23,662 nt of DNA from a virus. Shown in pieces: positions 11,381 through 19,379 of the stretch. The notes under the pieces were generated by a model. The model did not search any database. It worked only from the letters and a program-made list of their open reading frames with translations, and was not told the DNA's origin. The first letter of the stretch is position 1. Every line of letters starts with the position of its first letter. The position numbers and the translations under genes are program-made. The DNA lies in the IMG/VR virus record IMGVR_UViG_3300035698_019872, positions 1 to 23,662 of that record, one strand, 5' to 3'.

Positions 11381-13417
11381 ATGGCAAAAAAGAAAGTTAC
11401 ATTAACCAAAGATGGTTTTGTTGTTCATGCTAGTGCTGAAAGCAAAGCTAAAAAAGTTAAGAAGATAATTCAAGAAGTAGAGGCTCAAGGACGCTGTGCT
11501 TTTATAAGAGATAATGGCAAGCGATGCAAACTTGAGAGTTCGTCTAATTCTATTTTTTGTGAGCGTCATAACAAGACACTTATTCATGATTCAACTCGCA
11601 AACCCGTTCCTTTTGACTTGTATGACGAAGTAATCAAAGAGTTTAAGCTTATTAAGAACGGTATTAATTTTAGCTTAGATGAATATCCTCATATCGTTCC
11701 TATTTTTCATGATAAACATCCAGACATAGTTATTATTAAATCAGCTCAATGTGGCGTTACTGAATATGCTGGCATCAGAGCGTTAATTTCTTCGAAAAAA
11801 ATTAATGGTTTGTCGATAATATATACCTTTCCCTCTAAAGATTTAGCATCGATATTTTCAAAGCGAAGAATTGATTTACTCAAGCGTGAGAATCCACAAT
11901 TGTTTAAAGTTTATGATAAAAATGGTAAAATACGTCAGCATTATGATTCTATTTATGAGCGACATATTGGGGACTCTTATTTAGCTCTTGCAGGAGCATG
12001 GGCTGAACAACAGGCTATTTCAATTCCTGCTGACTTCTTGATTCATGACGAAGTTGACTTTTCTAAAGATGATGTTGTCAGTTTGTTTCGTTCAAGGCTA
12101 GGTAACTCTGATTGGAAGTGGCGGTTGATGTTTTCAACTCCCACTTATCCTGAGCAAGGGATTCACAAGCATTTCTTAGAGTCAGATCAACATCATTGGT
12201 GGTATATATGCGAACATTGTGGTCATGAATTTAAATTGTGTTGCTCTTTTCCAGAAGTGATTCACAAAAACGAAGCAGAGCAATATTATTTTGGTTGTCC
12301 TTCTTGTCATAAAGAAATAAACAGAAAAAAGGGATTTTATAAACCAGATAATTATGGTGCTTTGCGTAGAGGGTATCATATTTCTAAAATTTCAGCGCCG
12401 AGAGTTTCGGCGAATGAAATAATGGAAGATAAAGAACATTATGCAATGGAAAAAGATTTCTATAACTTTACGCTTGGTATGCCCTACGTAGGTTTGGAAG
12501 ACAAGCTTACTAGAGGGCAACTGGAAGCTTGTGAAGATGGACGCTACCACTTATCTTGGAAAGACAAAGGCGTTGTGTTAGGAGTCGATCAAGGCGGCAA
12601 CGATTTGCATATAGTTGGGCTTAAAATACTCGAAGATAAATGTCTTCAGGTTGTTTATGTTGATAGATACGTTGGCGAGCGATGCTGGCATGATTTAGAA
12701 ATTTTAATGAATCAACTTGGTGTTGTTCGTTGTGTTGTTGATGGTATGCCAGATGGGCATAAAGCAAGAGAGTTTCAGAAAAAATATAAAGGCATAGTTT
12801 ATTTAAATTTTTATCAGCAATTTAGAAAAGCAGAAGGCATTGTTTGGAATGCTGATAAAGCTATTGTGAATTCTGATAGAACAATGACGCTTGATGATTT
12901 AACAAATAAAATAAGAGACAAAAAGATTGTTTTGCCGATAACATCTAAACAAGAAATGGAGCGTTTTAAACTTCATTTGCTTTCTTTGACAAGACAGAAA
13001 GTTGTTAAGGATGGTTCTACTTCTTTTGCATATAAATCAGTAAGAGAAGACCACTATGCTCATGCTTTGAATTATGCTTTGATTGCTGGTAGCAAGTTGC
13101 AGCCATCATTTTTTAAAGTAAAGTATTTTAATAATAAAGAAGTTGTAAAAGAAGGCAGATATATTGAGCAAGTGATTGATGTATTTGCGAAGCTTGTATT
13201 TTTCGAAAAGCTTGCAATTGAAGATATTATTCAATATCGATGTGATAGGTCGAATGGCAAGTTAGTTGAGAATATGGATTTTTCTAAAAATAAACGAATT
13301 ATTTTTTATAAGATGGAACAAAAGTTTACTGTTGAAAACATGTTAGCTACTGTTGCCAACGTGACAGCAATAGAAGCTAGAATGCAGTTTGTAGATGAAG
13401 AAATTTTAGAACTTTAA
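11381..13417 (+). CDS. terL: Terminase large subunit, GpA-like, with extra N-terminal zinc knuckle
   Basis: The packaging ATPase-nuclease that drives DNA into the prohead. Residues 39-63 form a zinc-knuckle-like module (Cys39, GKRC49, FC60xxH63) not normally part of terminases. The ATPase has a deviant Walker A, KSAQCGVTE (120-128), Walker B FLIHDEVD (219-226) and the coupling motif FSTPT (251-255). A Cys-rich insert (Cys277, Cys280, Cys287, Cys288, Cys306, Cys309) is the zinc region typical of the lambda gpA group. The RNase H-like nuclease shows Asp403 (GVDQGG), Asp454 (CVVDGMPD) and Asp557 in REDHYAHAL. About 100 C-terminal residues after the nuclease have no known match. ATG 11381 follows GAGG. 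The portal gene begins 14 bp downstream. Confidence 0.92.
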   Translation: MAKKKVTLTKDGFVVHASAESKAKKVKKIIQEVEAQGRCAFIRDNGKRCKLESSSNSIFCERHNKTLIHDSTRKPVPFDLYDEVIKEFKLIKNGINFSLDEYPHIVPIFHDKHPDIVIIKSAQCGVTEYAGIRALISSKKINGLSIIYTFPSKDLASIFSKRRIDLLKRENPQLFKVYDKNGKIRQHYDSIYERHIGDSYLALAGAWAEQQAISIPADFLIHDEVDFSKDDVVSLFRSRLGNSDWKWRLMFSTPTYPEQGIHKHFLESDQHHWWYICEHCGHEFKLCCSFPEVIHKNEAEQYYFGCPSCHKEINRKKGFYKPDNYGALRRGYHISKISAPRVSANEIMEDKEHYAMEKDFYNFTLGMPYVGLEDKLTRGQLEACEDGRYHLSWKDKGVVLGVDQGGNDLHIVGLKILEDKCLQVVYVDRYVGERCWHDLEILMNQLGVVRCVVDGMPDGHKAREFQKKYKGIVYLNFYQQFRKAEGIVWNADKAIVNSDRTMTLDDLTNKIRDKKIVLPITSKQEMERFKLHLLSLTRQKVVKDGSTSFAYKSVREDHYAHALNYALIAGSKLQPSFFKVKYFNNKEVVKEGRYIEQVIDVFAKLVFFEKLAIEDIIQYRCDRSNGKLVENMDFSKNKRIIFYKMEQKFTVENMLATVANVTAIEARMQFVDEEILEL

Positions 13418-13430
13418 AGGATAAACAATT

Positions 13431-14759
13431 ATGGCTAAAAGTAAAAATCCAAGAGGTGAGCAGCTTCCGGTTAAAAAAACTTTTAAAGTTATTGAACCGA
13501 TTACAAGAAAAGCTTATGCTCCTTCTGCTGTAACTAGAGCAAAAAATTTAAAAACCGTTAATTCCAAAGCGCTTTATTATAATATTTACAGAAAGCATCC
13601 GTGGTTTAGAGCGTTTGTTACCAAACTTGCTAGAATAGTGTCGAATACTAAATGGGGAATTGTTTATGTTGGCGAAGGCGAACCAGATGAAACTTCGAAA
13701 ACTCAGATAAGAAAGTTTTTTGCTTATCCTAATCCGTATGAATCTTTTTGCGACATTCTTTACAAGACTACAATTCAACTCAAGATATTTAATACTGCTT
13801 ATTGGGAAGTAGTAAAAGATGAAAAGAATGTTCCGGTAGACTTTTACACACTTGATGGCAATATTGTTGTTAAGGTTGACAAGCATGGTTTTCCAGAACG
13901 AATTGCTTATATTCAAAAAGTAGGAAAAAACGAAGCTAAATTTTCCTATGATGAAATAATTAGGTTTGTTGTTCCTGATCCTCAAAGTAATTTAGACCCT
14001 AGCTCTGATATGGAAGCGCTTGAAAAGACTTTGTTGCTTGATATTAACGCAATGAATCTTAATCATAGCAAACAGAAGAATGGCGTTAGGTCTGGCAAAG
14101 CATTTATTTTCAAACCAGAGATAAGTCCTGAGCAGATGAAAAGAAATGAAGACGAGATACATAATTTAGCTGGTGGAGTTTCTGGTGCATTTTCTGCATT
14201 TTTAGCTCTTCAAGGCGATTTGACTGTGCAAGATCTTAAATTTGAAGAAGCTGGCATGGAGCAGAAAGAGCTTAGAGAATATTGTCGGGATGAGATTTCT
14301 GCTGTTACTGGAGTTCCTGTTGCCAAGATGGGACTAAAAAACGCTGACTTAAAAGAAGGTGAATATTTAACCAAGACTTTCTTTATTGAAGATGTTTGGC
14401 CTCTGCTTCAATTGACGCAGAGTACAATAAATCGTTATTTTGAGTATATTGGACTTTTGGATTATGAATTTAGGTTTGAGCCGCAGCCTTCAAGAGATTA
14501 TAGAGAAATAGCAAGATTCATTGATGTTCTTAAGAAGTATGGTGTTATTTCTGTCAACGAAGCTAGAGAGTTGGCTGGTTTATCTCCTGTAACTGGTGGC
14601 GATGACTTGTTTGTTATTATGAAAAGTGGCAATATTATTATTGTTGATGATGTAGAGAATGAAATTGCCAAGTTTATTCCTAGCGAACCTACTTCTGATG
14701 AACCAGAACCAGAAGAAGACGAAAAAGTAGAAGATGATGAAAAAGACGAAGATGAATAA
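13431..14759 (+). CDS. Portal protein, HK97-type
   Basis: Forms the dodecameric ring at the capsid vertex through which DNA passes. The family pattern is clear: YNIYRKHPWFRAFVTKLARIV near the N-terminus, PNPYESFCDILYKTTIQLKI with YWEVVKD, the stalk/crown region with LRE[Y]CRDEISAVTGVPVAKMG, and the later GEYLTKTFFIEDVWPLL. DYREIARFIDVLKKYGVISVNEARELAGLSP is the usual C-terminal helix pair before the tail. The final 35 residues are highly acidic (EPEEDEKVEDDEKDEDE), a feature often found at portal C-termini. Its 442 residues are normal for the family. It follows the terminase as expected; the next promoter starts 28 bp after its stop. Confidence 0.92.
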   Translation: MAKSKNPRGEQLPVKKTFKVIEPITRKAYAPSAVTRAKNLKTVNSKALYYNIYRKHPWFRAFVTKLARIVSNTKWGIVYVGEGEPDETSKTQIRKFFAYPNPYESFCDILYKTTIQLKIFNTAYWEVVKDEKNVPVDFYTLDGNIVVKVDKHGFPERIAYIQKVGKNEAKFSYDEIIRFVVPDPQSNLDPSSDMEALEKTLLLDINAMNLNHSKQKNGVRSGKAFIFKPEISPEQMKRNEDEIHNLAGGVSGAFSAFLALQGDLTVQDLKFEEAGMEQKELREYCRDEISAVTGVPVAKMGLKNADLKEGEYLTKTFFIEDVWPLLQLTQSTINRYFEYIGLLDYEFRFEPQPSRDYREIARFIDVLKKYGVISVNEARELAGLSPVTGGDDLFVIMKSGNIIIVDDVENEIAKFIPSEPTSDEPEPEEDEKVEDDEKDEDE

Positions 14760-14787
14760 AAAATGTAAAAAAAATAAATTTTTGCTA

Positions 14788-14815
14788 TTGACAAAAAAAT
14801 AATTTATGATAGAAT
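14788..14815 (+). promoter_or_regulatory. Rightward promoter of the capsid unit
   Basis: TTGACA (14788-14793), 16-nt spacer, TAGAAT (14810-14815), with TGA upstream of the -10 as an extended element. Transcription would start near 14822, about 100 nt before ATG 14923. With the terminator at 17717-17759 it brackets the protease/scaffold and capsid genes. Confidence 0.7.
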
Positions 14816-14922
14816 ACTTGTAGAAATATAATTTTTGTGATTTAGCTGATTAATCATTTCTGACGATTTGCGCAATTCTTAAAAACATTTTTTTTAAAAA
14901 ACAGTTTTCAAAGGCGAATCTT

Positions 14923-16341
14923 ATGAACGAAACCAACAATGTTATTTTAGAAAACAAGTTGGTTCTGCGCACTGGTATTCATAATGAGATTAATTACTCA
15001 GAAGAAGAACTTCTAAAACTTTTTAGGCTTTATCTTGAACTTGAATCTATACCAGTTGAAGAAAGAACTAGCGATCAAATTCATGCCTTTGACCTTTTTA
15101 AAGGTGCTGTAGAAGATCATGATGATTCTTCAGGAACTTGGGTTGGTTGGGTTGAAGGTGTATACTGGGATGAGCAATACAAAGCAATCGGATTTAAGAA
15201 ATTTGTGTTTGCAGAATTATCTTTCAAAGAAGTTATTAAAGCTCAGTTAGAACGTGGAAAACTTTCTTTTGGCATATCGCCTAGAATTTTTGTAAGGCGA
15301 ATTGCCAATGAAGCGAAAGATATTTTGCCAGTTAATATCGGTGTAGTTCTTGATCCTGCTGGTGGAGAGCCGTTGATGCTTTCTTCTACAACTTTTGTCA
15401 AAGAAGGATACGAGAGCATTGATGATTTATTTGAGTGGATTAAACTTTCTAAATTTAAAAATAGTGATATTGGAGAAGATGAAATGAACGAAGATGAAAC
15501 TAAAAAACTTATAAGTCAAATTCTTAGTGAGAAAGAAGAAGCGCAGAAAGAAGAATCGAAGTTTGATGCTATGGATGCGAAGATTAATGAACTTTCTCAA
15601 GGATTGGCTGCTATTGTTGAAGCGTTGAAAGAAAACAAAAACGTTGACAACAAAGAGAAAGAAGAAAAAATGTCTGATGAAAAAGAAAAAGAAGAGACTA
15701 AGGTTGAGCCGAAGGCTGAAGAGCCAGTAGTTGTTCCTGAGCCGGAAGTTGCTTCTGAACCCGAAGTCGTTCCTGAGCCTGAAGTAACTCCAGAACCAGA
15801 AGTTGCTCCTGAGCCTGAAGTTGCTCCTGAACCTGAAAAACCAGAAGCTCTTAAAAAGTATTTTGGTTCAAAGATTCCTGCTAACGTAATTGCTACTTTG
15901 AGTGTTGCTCCAAAAATTTCTGGACTTGATCTTAAAAGCGTCAATCGTGTTGCTGAAGATATTTATGATGCAGCTAAGGTTTTCGATGGCAGCGAAGAGT
16001 TCACTGGCGAGCAAGGTCAAAAAGCTATTACAGAGCTTCATAATATTCTTAAAGCTCTTCCGAGAGACGAAAAAGAAGAAAAAGAAGTTCTTGCTAAGAT
16101 AGCAGAAGTTGTGAAACCAGAAGTAGTAGAAAAGAAAGAAGCAGAAAAGCTTTCTAAGACAGTAGAGACTCCAAGACGTAAAGGGCTTGCTGTTACTGTT
16201 TCTAAAACAGAAGATGAAACGCTAGAAACAGAAAAGAAAGAAGAAACAAAACGTGAAGTTAAGACTTTGGCAACAGCTTCTAAAACAGAACTTCATGATG
16301 AACTTCTCAGCTTTCTGTCAAATGGACTTGGTGTAAAATAA
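14923..16341 (+). CDS. Prohead protease-scaffold fusion, 472 aa
   Basis: Residues about 1-165 resemble the serine prohead protease family: AVEDHDDSSGTWVGWVEGV (candidate catalytic His), LERGKLSFGISPRI (candidate Ser) and NIGVVLDPAGGEPLML. The remainder is scaffold-like: a charged coiled coil (about 185-250), a repeat of Pro-Glu-Pro-Glu-Val units (about 267-305), a small folded segment (KKYFGSKIPANVIATLSVAP) and a second Glu/Lys-rich helix region. Such fusions cleave themselves and the capsid delta-domain during maturation. ATG 14923 has AAGG 8 nt upstream. An internal in-frame start at 15484 may yield scaffold alone. It is followed directly by the capsid gene. Protease identity is good; exact catalytic residues are inferred. 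Confidence 0.82.
   Translation: MNETNNVILENKLVLRTGIHNEINYSEEELLKLFRLYLELESIPVEERTSDQIHAFDLFKGAVEDHDDSSGTWVGWVEGVYWDEQYKAIGFKKFVFAELSFKEVIKAQLERGKLSFGISPRIFVRRIANEAKDILPVNIGVVLDPAGGEPLMLSSTTFVKEGYESIDDLFEWIKLSKFKNSDIGEDEMNEDETKKLISQILSEKEEAQKEESKFDAMDAKINELSQGLAAIVEALKENKNVDNKEKEEKMSDEKEKEETKVEPKAEEPVVVPEPEVASEPEVVPEPEVTPEPEVAPEPEVAPEPEKPEALKKYFGSKIPANVIATLSVAPKISGLDLKSVNRVAEDIYDAAKVFDGSEEFTGEQGQKAITELHNILKALPRDEKEEKEVLAKIAEVVKPEVVEKKEAEKLSKTVETPRRKGLAVTVSKTEDETLETEKKEETKREVKTLATASKTELHDELLSFLSNGLGVK
15484..16341 (+). CDS. Possible nested scaffold protein from internal start
   Basis: ATG 15484 is in frame with the protease gene (residue 188), right after the protease domain ends, and has GGAG at 15472-15475, 8 nt upstream. 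Initiation here would give a 285-aa scaffold without the protease, as lambda Nu3 is made within gene C. The sequence permits it but does not prove use. Confidence 0.5.
   Translation: MNEDETKKLISQILSEKEEAQKEESKFDAMDAKINELSQGLAAIVEALKENKNVDNKEKEEKMSDEKEKEETKVEPKAEEPVVVPEPEVASEPEVVPEPEVTPEPEVAPEPEVAPEPEKPEALKKYFGSKIPANVIATLSVAPKISGLDLKSVNRVAEDIYDAAKVFDGSEEFTGEQGQKAITELHNILKALPRDEKEEKEVLAKIAEVVKPEVVEKKEAEKLSKTVETPRRKGLAVTVSKTEDETLETEKKEETKREVKTLATASKTELHDELLSFLSNGLGVK
15722..15841 (+). repeat. Coding tandem repeat (Pro-Glu-Pro-Glu-Val)
   Basis: About seven units of roughly 18 bp encode variants of PEPEVA in the linker between the protease/coil part and the rest of the scaffold. The codons vary among units (GAG/GAA, CCT/CCA/CCG), which suggests selection for the peptide rather than recent slippage alone. 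Confidence 0.7.
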
Positions 16342-16379
16342 TAACGTATTATTGTATTTTTTAATAAAGGAAATAAAAG

Positions 16380-17702
16380 ATGGACATGTTTGCTTATTCG
16401 AGAAGGCTTCAAACAACAAGAGACGAAACTCGTGAAGAACTTAAACTTGCTCTTGACTCAACTTCTGGAGATGCGCTGTCACCAGAATCACTAGAACCGT
16501 TTATTGTTGAAACAGTTCGTAGGCTTGCGCCTGTATTTTCACTGATGACCGTGATTGTTGCTGATAGCAAAACGCATGAGTTCAACAAACGTACAGCTCT
16601 TCCGAGCGCAACGTTTGAAGGTGAAAACGCTACTACAGTTGCTTCTAATTCCACTTATGAGCGTATCAGCGAACCGCTGAAGATTTTCCGTGGAAAAGGT
16701 GGAGTAACTGGTTTTCAACAGGCTGCTTCTAAAAAGTTCGTAAATTCGTTTGCGAAAGAGCTTGAAGGTCAGGCAAAATCAATGGCGTGGGCGATTGAGT
16801 TTGGTCTGCTTTGGGGTAACAAAACTTCTGATCCTTATCAGTTTGATGGTTTTGATACCAAAATTACTACAAATCGTCTTGACAAGAATGCTGTTATTAC
16901 TCTTCGTCATCTTGACGATCTGATTGACAGAATTCAGGAAGCTGGAATTTTGGATCATCGGACGCTTGCGTTTGTTGCGAGTCCTACAATGATTTCAAAA
17001 ATTTCGACTCTCCAGAGTGAAGCTCGTAAAGCGGTTGTGAATGTGGAGTTCCCCGGTGGTTTGGTAATGACAACTTATCGTGAGATTCCTCTTATTCGTT
17101 CTTCGTTTGTTCGTCCGACAAGTACGTTTGGCGTTCTGACTACAGCTTCTTCGGCAACAGCTGGCGCTCTTACTCCGGGTGCTACTTATACTTATCGTAT
17201 AGCAGCTGTAACAACTCGTGGCGAGCAGTGGGCTTCTACTTCTACAGCGCAGCTTCTTGCTGGTGGACAGAGTTCGGCAGATCTTACTTGGGTTGCGGTA
17301 GCCGATGCACAGCTTTATAAGGTTTATCGTACAGCGGCGAATGGAGCAGCTGGAACTGAATTGCTTCGTGCTACAATTGCTGCTAAAACGTATGACGGCA
17401 ATGGTACTATCACTGCTGCTGTTACAGCTTATAATGATGGCGTTGTTGCTCTTGGAACAGATTATCCGCTCGATGCAACGAACGTTGATGAAATTATTTT
17501 CTTGCTTAATTTCGACCAAAGCGAAGGCGCAGAAATTGCTTCTCTTATCAATGATTTCGGCGAAGAGATTCAGAACATGATTCAGTATCTTCCGCTTGGC
17601 ATTTCTTCTGATAAGACTGAGTTTTTGCTTATTAGTTACATGGCGATGCTTTATAAAGATGACCAAGTTCATGGTATGCTTCGTAGAGTTCGTACTCTTT
17701 AA
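16380..17702 (+). CDS. Major capsid protein, HK97-fold, with Ig/FN3-like insertion
   Basis: Position after protease/scaffold, length (440 aa) and pattern identify the shell protein. The N-terminal helix (about 1-45, TRDETREELKLALDS) could be a cleaved or ordering arm. The P-domain region includes RISEPLKIFRGKGGVTGFQQ and the long helix FAKELEGQAKSMAWAIEFGLLWG, followed by LDDLIDRIQEAGI and VASPTMISKI typical of HK97-like capsids. Between about 237 and 365 an Ala/Thr-rich segment reads as one or two fibronectin-III/Ig-like strands sets (GATYTYRIAAVTTRGEQWAS, then DAQLYKVYRTAANGAAGTELL). The capsid fold then resumes (LPLGISSDKTEFLLISYMAM). It has a strong AAGGA site and its own terminator. Confidence 0.85.
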   Translation: MDMFAYSRRLQTTRDETREELKLALDSTSGDALSPESLEPFIVETVRRLAPVFSLMTVIVADSKTHEFNKRTALPSATFEGENATTVASNSTYERISEPLKIFRGKGGVTGFQQAASKKFVNSFAKELEGQAKSMAWAIEFGLLWGNKTSDPYQFDGFDTKITTNRLDKNAVITLRHLDDLIDRIQEAGILDHRTLAFVASPTMISKISTLQSEARKAVVNVEFPGGLVMTTYREIPLIRSSFVRPTSTFGVLTTASSATAGALTPGATYTYRIAAVTTRGEQWASTSTAQLLAGGQSSADLTWVAVADAQLYKVYRTAANGAAGTELLRATIAAKTYDGNGTITAAVTAYNDGVVALGTDYPLDATNVDEIIFLLNFDQSEGAEIASLINDFGEEIQNMIQYLPLGISSDKTEFLLISYMAMLYKDDQVHGMLRRVRTL

Positions 17703-17716
17703 TTTATGTTAAATTT

Positions 17717-17759
17717 AACTCTCTTCACTATCTGTAAAATGGTAGTGAAGAGAGTTTTT
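17717..17759 (+). terminator. Strong intrinsic terminator after the capsid gene
   Basis: A perfect 14-bp stem, AACTCTCTTCACTA (17717-17730) and TAGTGAAGAGAGTT (17743-17756), with a 12-nt loop and a run of five T (17755-17759). It starts 15 nt after the capsid stop. The downstream genes have no obvious promoter, so partial read-through is expected. Confidence 0.9.
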
Positions 17760-17779
17760 CTAAAATAAGGAAGGTAAAA

Positions 17780-18352
17780 ATGGCTGAAATAAAATGGTTC
17801 TTGTGCAAAACTTTAACAGAAGGTTCTGTTCTTGATTATGTAATTAAGAATGGAATTTTTGCTGTTGATGACGAAAAACATATTGAACTTCTTAAAAATG
17901 AGTCTAGCAGGTTTGTTGAAATAAGTTCTGAGCATGCTGGCAATCTTAAAAAAGAAGCTGAGATCGCTAATAAAATTTTAGACGAACAGGAAGAAGTTTC
18001 TGAAGTAAAGATCGAAGAAACAGAAGAGCCTGTTTTTGAAGATGAAAATTCTGTTATAGAAGCTCTTGATGAAGTTACTTCTGATTTAAGTTTGTTGATA
18101 GAAGAAGAACAAGAAACTGGTGTCATTGACGAAGAAGAATTTGTTGATGCTATTTTAAGTTCTGATGATGCCAAAGAAGAAGAAATAGAATTTGAAGTAG
18201 AAGAAGTGATCGAAGAAGAAGAAAAAGAAGAAGTAGTTGAAGAAAAAGAAGAAGTAACTGAAGAAGTGATCAAAGAAGAAGAAATTGAGGAACCTGTAAA
18301 GAGAAAACGTGGAAGACCGAAGAAAAAAAAGAAAAAGGTTAAAGAGGAATAA
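17780..18352 (+). CDS. Acidic protein with C-terminal AT-hook-like motif, 190 aa
   Basis: A short N-terminal domain of about 60 residues (MAEIKWFLCKTLTEGSVLDY...) is followed by more than 100 residues dominated by Glu, with Val/Ile spacing (EEVIEEEEKEEVVEEKEEV). The protein ends in KRKRGRPKKKKKKVKEE. RGRP within a lysine-rich stretch is the core of an AT-hook, a minor-groove binder. The layout (globular head, acidic linker, basic tail) recurs in the protein at 20514-20903. It lies immediately after the capsid terminator with a GGAAGG site, and 2 bp before the connector gene. It may be a head-associated protein that contacts DNA; this is inference from context and motif. Confidence 0.65.
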   Translation: MAEIKWFLCKTLTEGSVLDYVIKNGIFAVDDEKHIELLKNESSRFVEISSEHAGNLKKEAEIANKILDEQEEVSEVKIEETEEPVFEDENSVIEALDEVTSDLSLLIEEEQETGVIDEEEFVDAILSSDDAKEEEIEFEVEEVIEEEEKEEVVEEKEEVTEEVIKEEEIEEPVKRKRGRPKKKKKKVKEE

Positions 18353-18354
18353 TA

Positions 18355-19023
18355 ATGGAACTTTGGGTTGATCAAGATCTTGTTGCCGAAAGACTTGCCG
18401 AGATGGGTATTGATACTACCGCTTGGGTAGTTGGCATAAGTCCTACAAAACTTGAGAAAGAAATATTAAGACAGCAACGAGTTTTCGAGAGATCGACTAG
18501 ACGAAAGTTTGAAGAAACTACTGCTACTATTCTAATTAATGGCAGAGGAACTTCTATGTTGGTTCTTCCTGAATTTCCTGTATCTTCTATAACGTCTATA
18601 ACTGTATTTGACGAATTTCTTACTGCCGATCAAGGTTATTTGATTCAGGCATGGAGATTGGAAGAAGATACAGGCAGAGTTCATCTTTCTGGAGCAGCGT
18701 CAATGTCGCTTGCTTTTTTTCCAGAAGGAAAAATGAACGTGCAAGTTAAATATACTTATGGTTACGAAGTCACTCCTACTGTTGCTATTCCTGATGATAT
18801 TCAAGACGCTATTGAACTTATGACCACTCTTTCAGTCATTGCTCGTTCTCCTAAAGACTTTGAGCTTGATGGGTTGAAAGGTTTTAAGATAGGCCAGTAT
18901 TCAGAAACCTATGGCGTAGGCAAAGATAAAAGTGGCCCTTATTATGAATATGAAGCAAGAAATTCTAAAATAATTCAAGAAATAATTGATAGATATAAAA
19001 AGATGTTGATGGGGAGAGCATAA
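18355..19023 (+). CDS. Head-tail connector (HK97 gp6-like adaptor), 222 aa
   Basis: The protein lies at the standard place after the capsid module. It contains the pattern of phage gp6/gp15-type adaptors: an N-terminal helical part (ILRQQRVFERSTRRKFEET), then beta strands LVLPEFPVSSITSITVFDEF, a WRLEEDTGRVHLS turn and VQVKYTYGYEVTPT with IPDDIQDAIELMTTLSV. Adaptors of this kind bind beneath the portal and form the first neck ring. It overlaps the next gene at TAATG. Family assignment rests on pattern recognition and gene order; both agree. Confidence 0.78.
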   Translation: MELWVDQDLVAERLAEMGIDTTAWVVGISPTKLEKEILRQQRVFERSTRRKFEETTATILINGRGTSMLVLPEFPVSSITSITVFDEFLTADQGYLIQAWRLEEDTGRVHLSGAASMSLAFFPEGKMNVQVKYTYGYEVTPTVAIPDDIQDAIELMTTLSVIARSPKDFELDGLKGFKIGQYSETYGVGKDKSGPYYEYEARNSKIIQEIIDRYKKMLMGRA

Positions 19024-19379
19024 TGAGTAGAACGTCAATACCAGCTAGATTTCTTCCTCTTAGCGCTTTGGTAAAAAGAAAAAACTCTCGTACTGAAACT
19101 GTAACTACTGTTTATACCGTTCTTCCTTGTAGACTTTCTCGGCATAGAGAAGTTGATAATACAGAACAAAATGTAAGGTCTACTGAAACTCAATACATAA
19201 CCTTGTTTGTGAATAGAACTTTGAGTGGTGTTAATGTAGACTTACGATTTAACGATACTGTAACAATTGACAGTAACATTTATAGAATCAACGATGTGTT
19301 TGATGTTGAAAGTGAAGACCATCATGTTGAGTGTGAATTGGAATTCTTGAGAAAAATGCAGACTCCGGTGACAACGTAA
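19023..19379 (+). CDS. Head-tail stopper / head closure protein, 118 aa
   Basis: A small beta-rich protein starting in a TAATG overlap with the connector gene. Strand pattern (TVTTVYTVLPCRLSRHRE, TQYITLFVNRTLSGVNVDLRF, DTVTIDSNIYRINDVFDVE) is that of SPP1 gp16/HK97 gp7-type closure proteins, in which NDTVTIDSNIYRI marks the barrel. It would form the second neck ring and retain packaged DNA. Gene order between connector and tail-completion protein supports this. Another small neck protein cannot be excluded. Confidence 0.7.
   Translation: MSRTSIPARFLPLSALVKRKNSRTETVTTVYTVLPCRLSRHREVDNTEQNVRSTETQYITLFVNRTLSGVNVDLRFNDTVTIDSNIYRINDVFDVESEDHHVECELEFLRKMQTPVTT

Noticed and set aside
15597-15944. 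Minus-strand frame under the scaffold gene (Ser/Gly repeats)
   Set aside because: It is the antisense image of the Pro-Glu repeat and has no ribosome binding site; likewise the Ser- or Phe-rich antisense frames near 17836-18375 and 20490-21124.
16342-16379. Terminator between scaffold and capsid genes (AATAA-CGTA-TTATT plus T run)
   Set aside because: The stem is only five AU pairs, too weak, and the capsid gene has no promoter of its own after it.
16995-17672. Long minus-strand open frame (225 codons) inside the capsid gene
   Set aside because: It is antisense to a clearly coding capsid gene, gives a Ser/Cys/Arg-rich non-protein-like sequence, and has no start signal.
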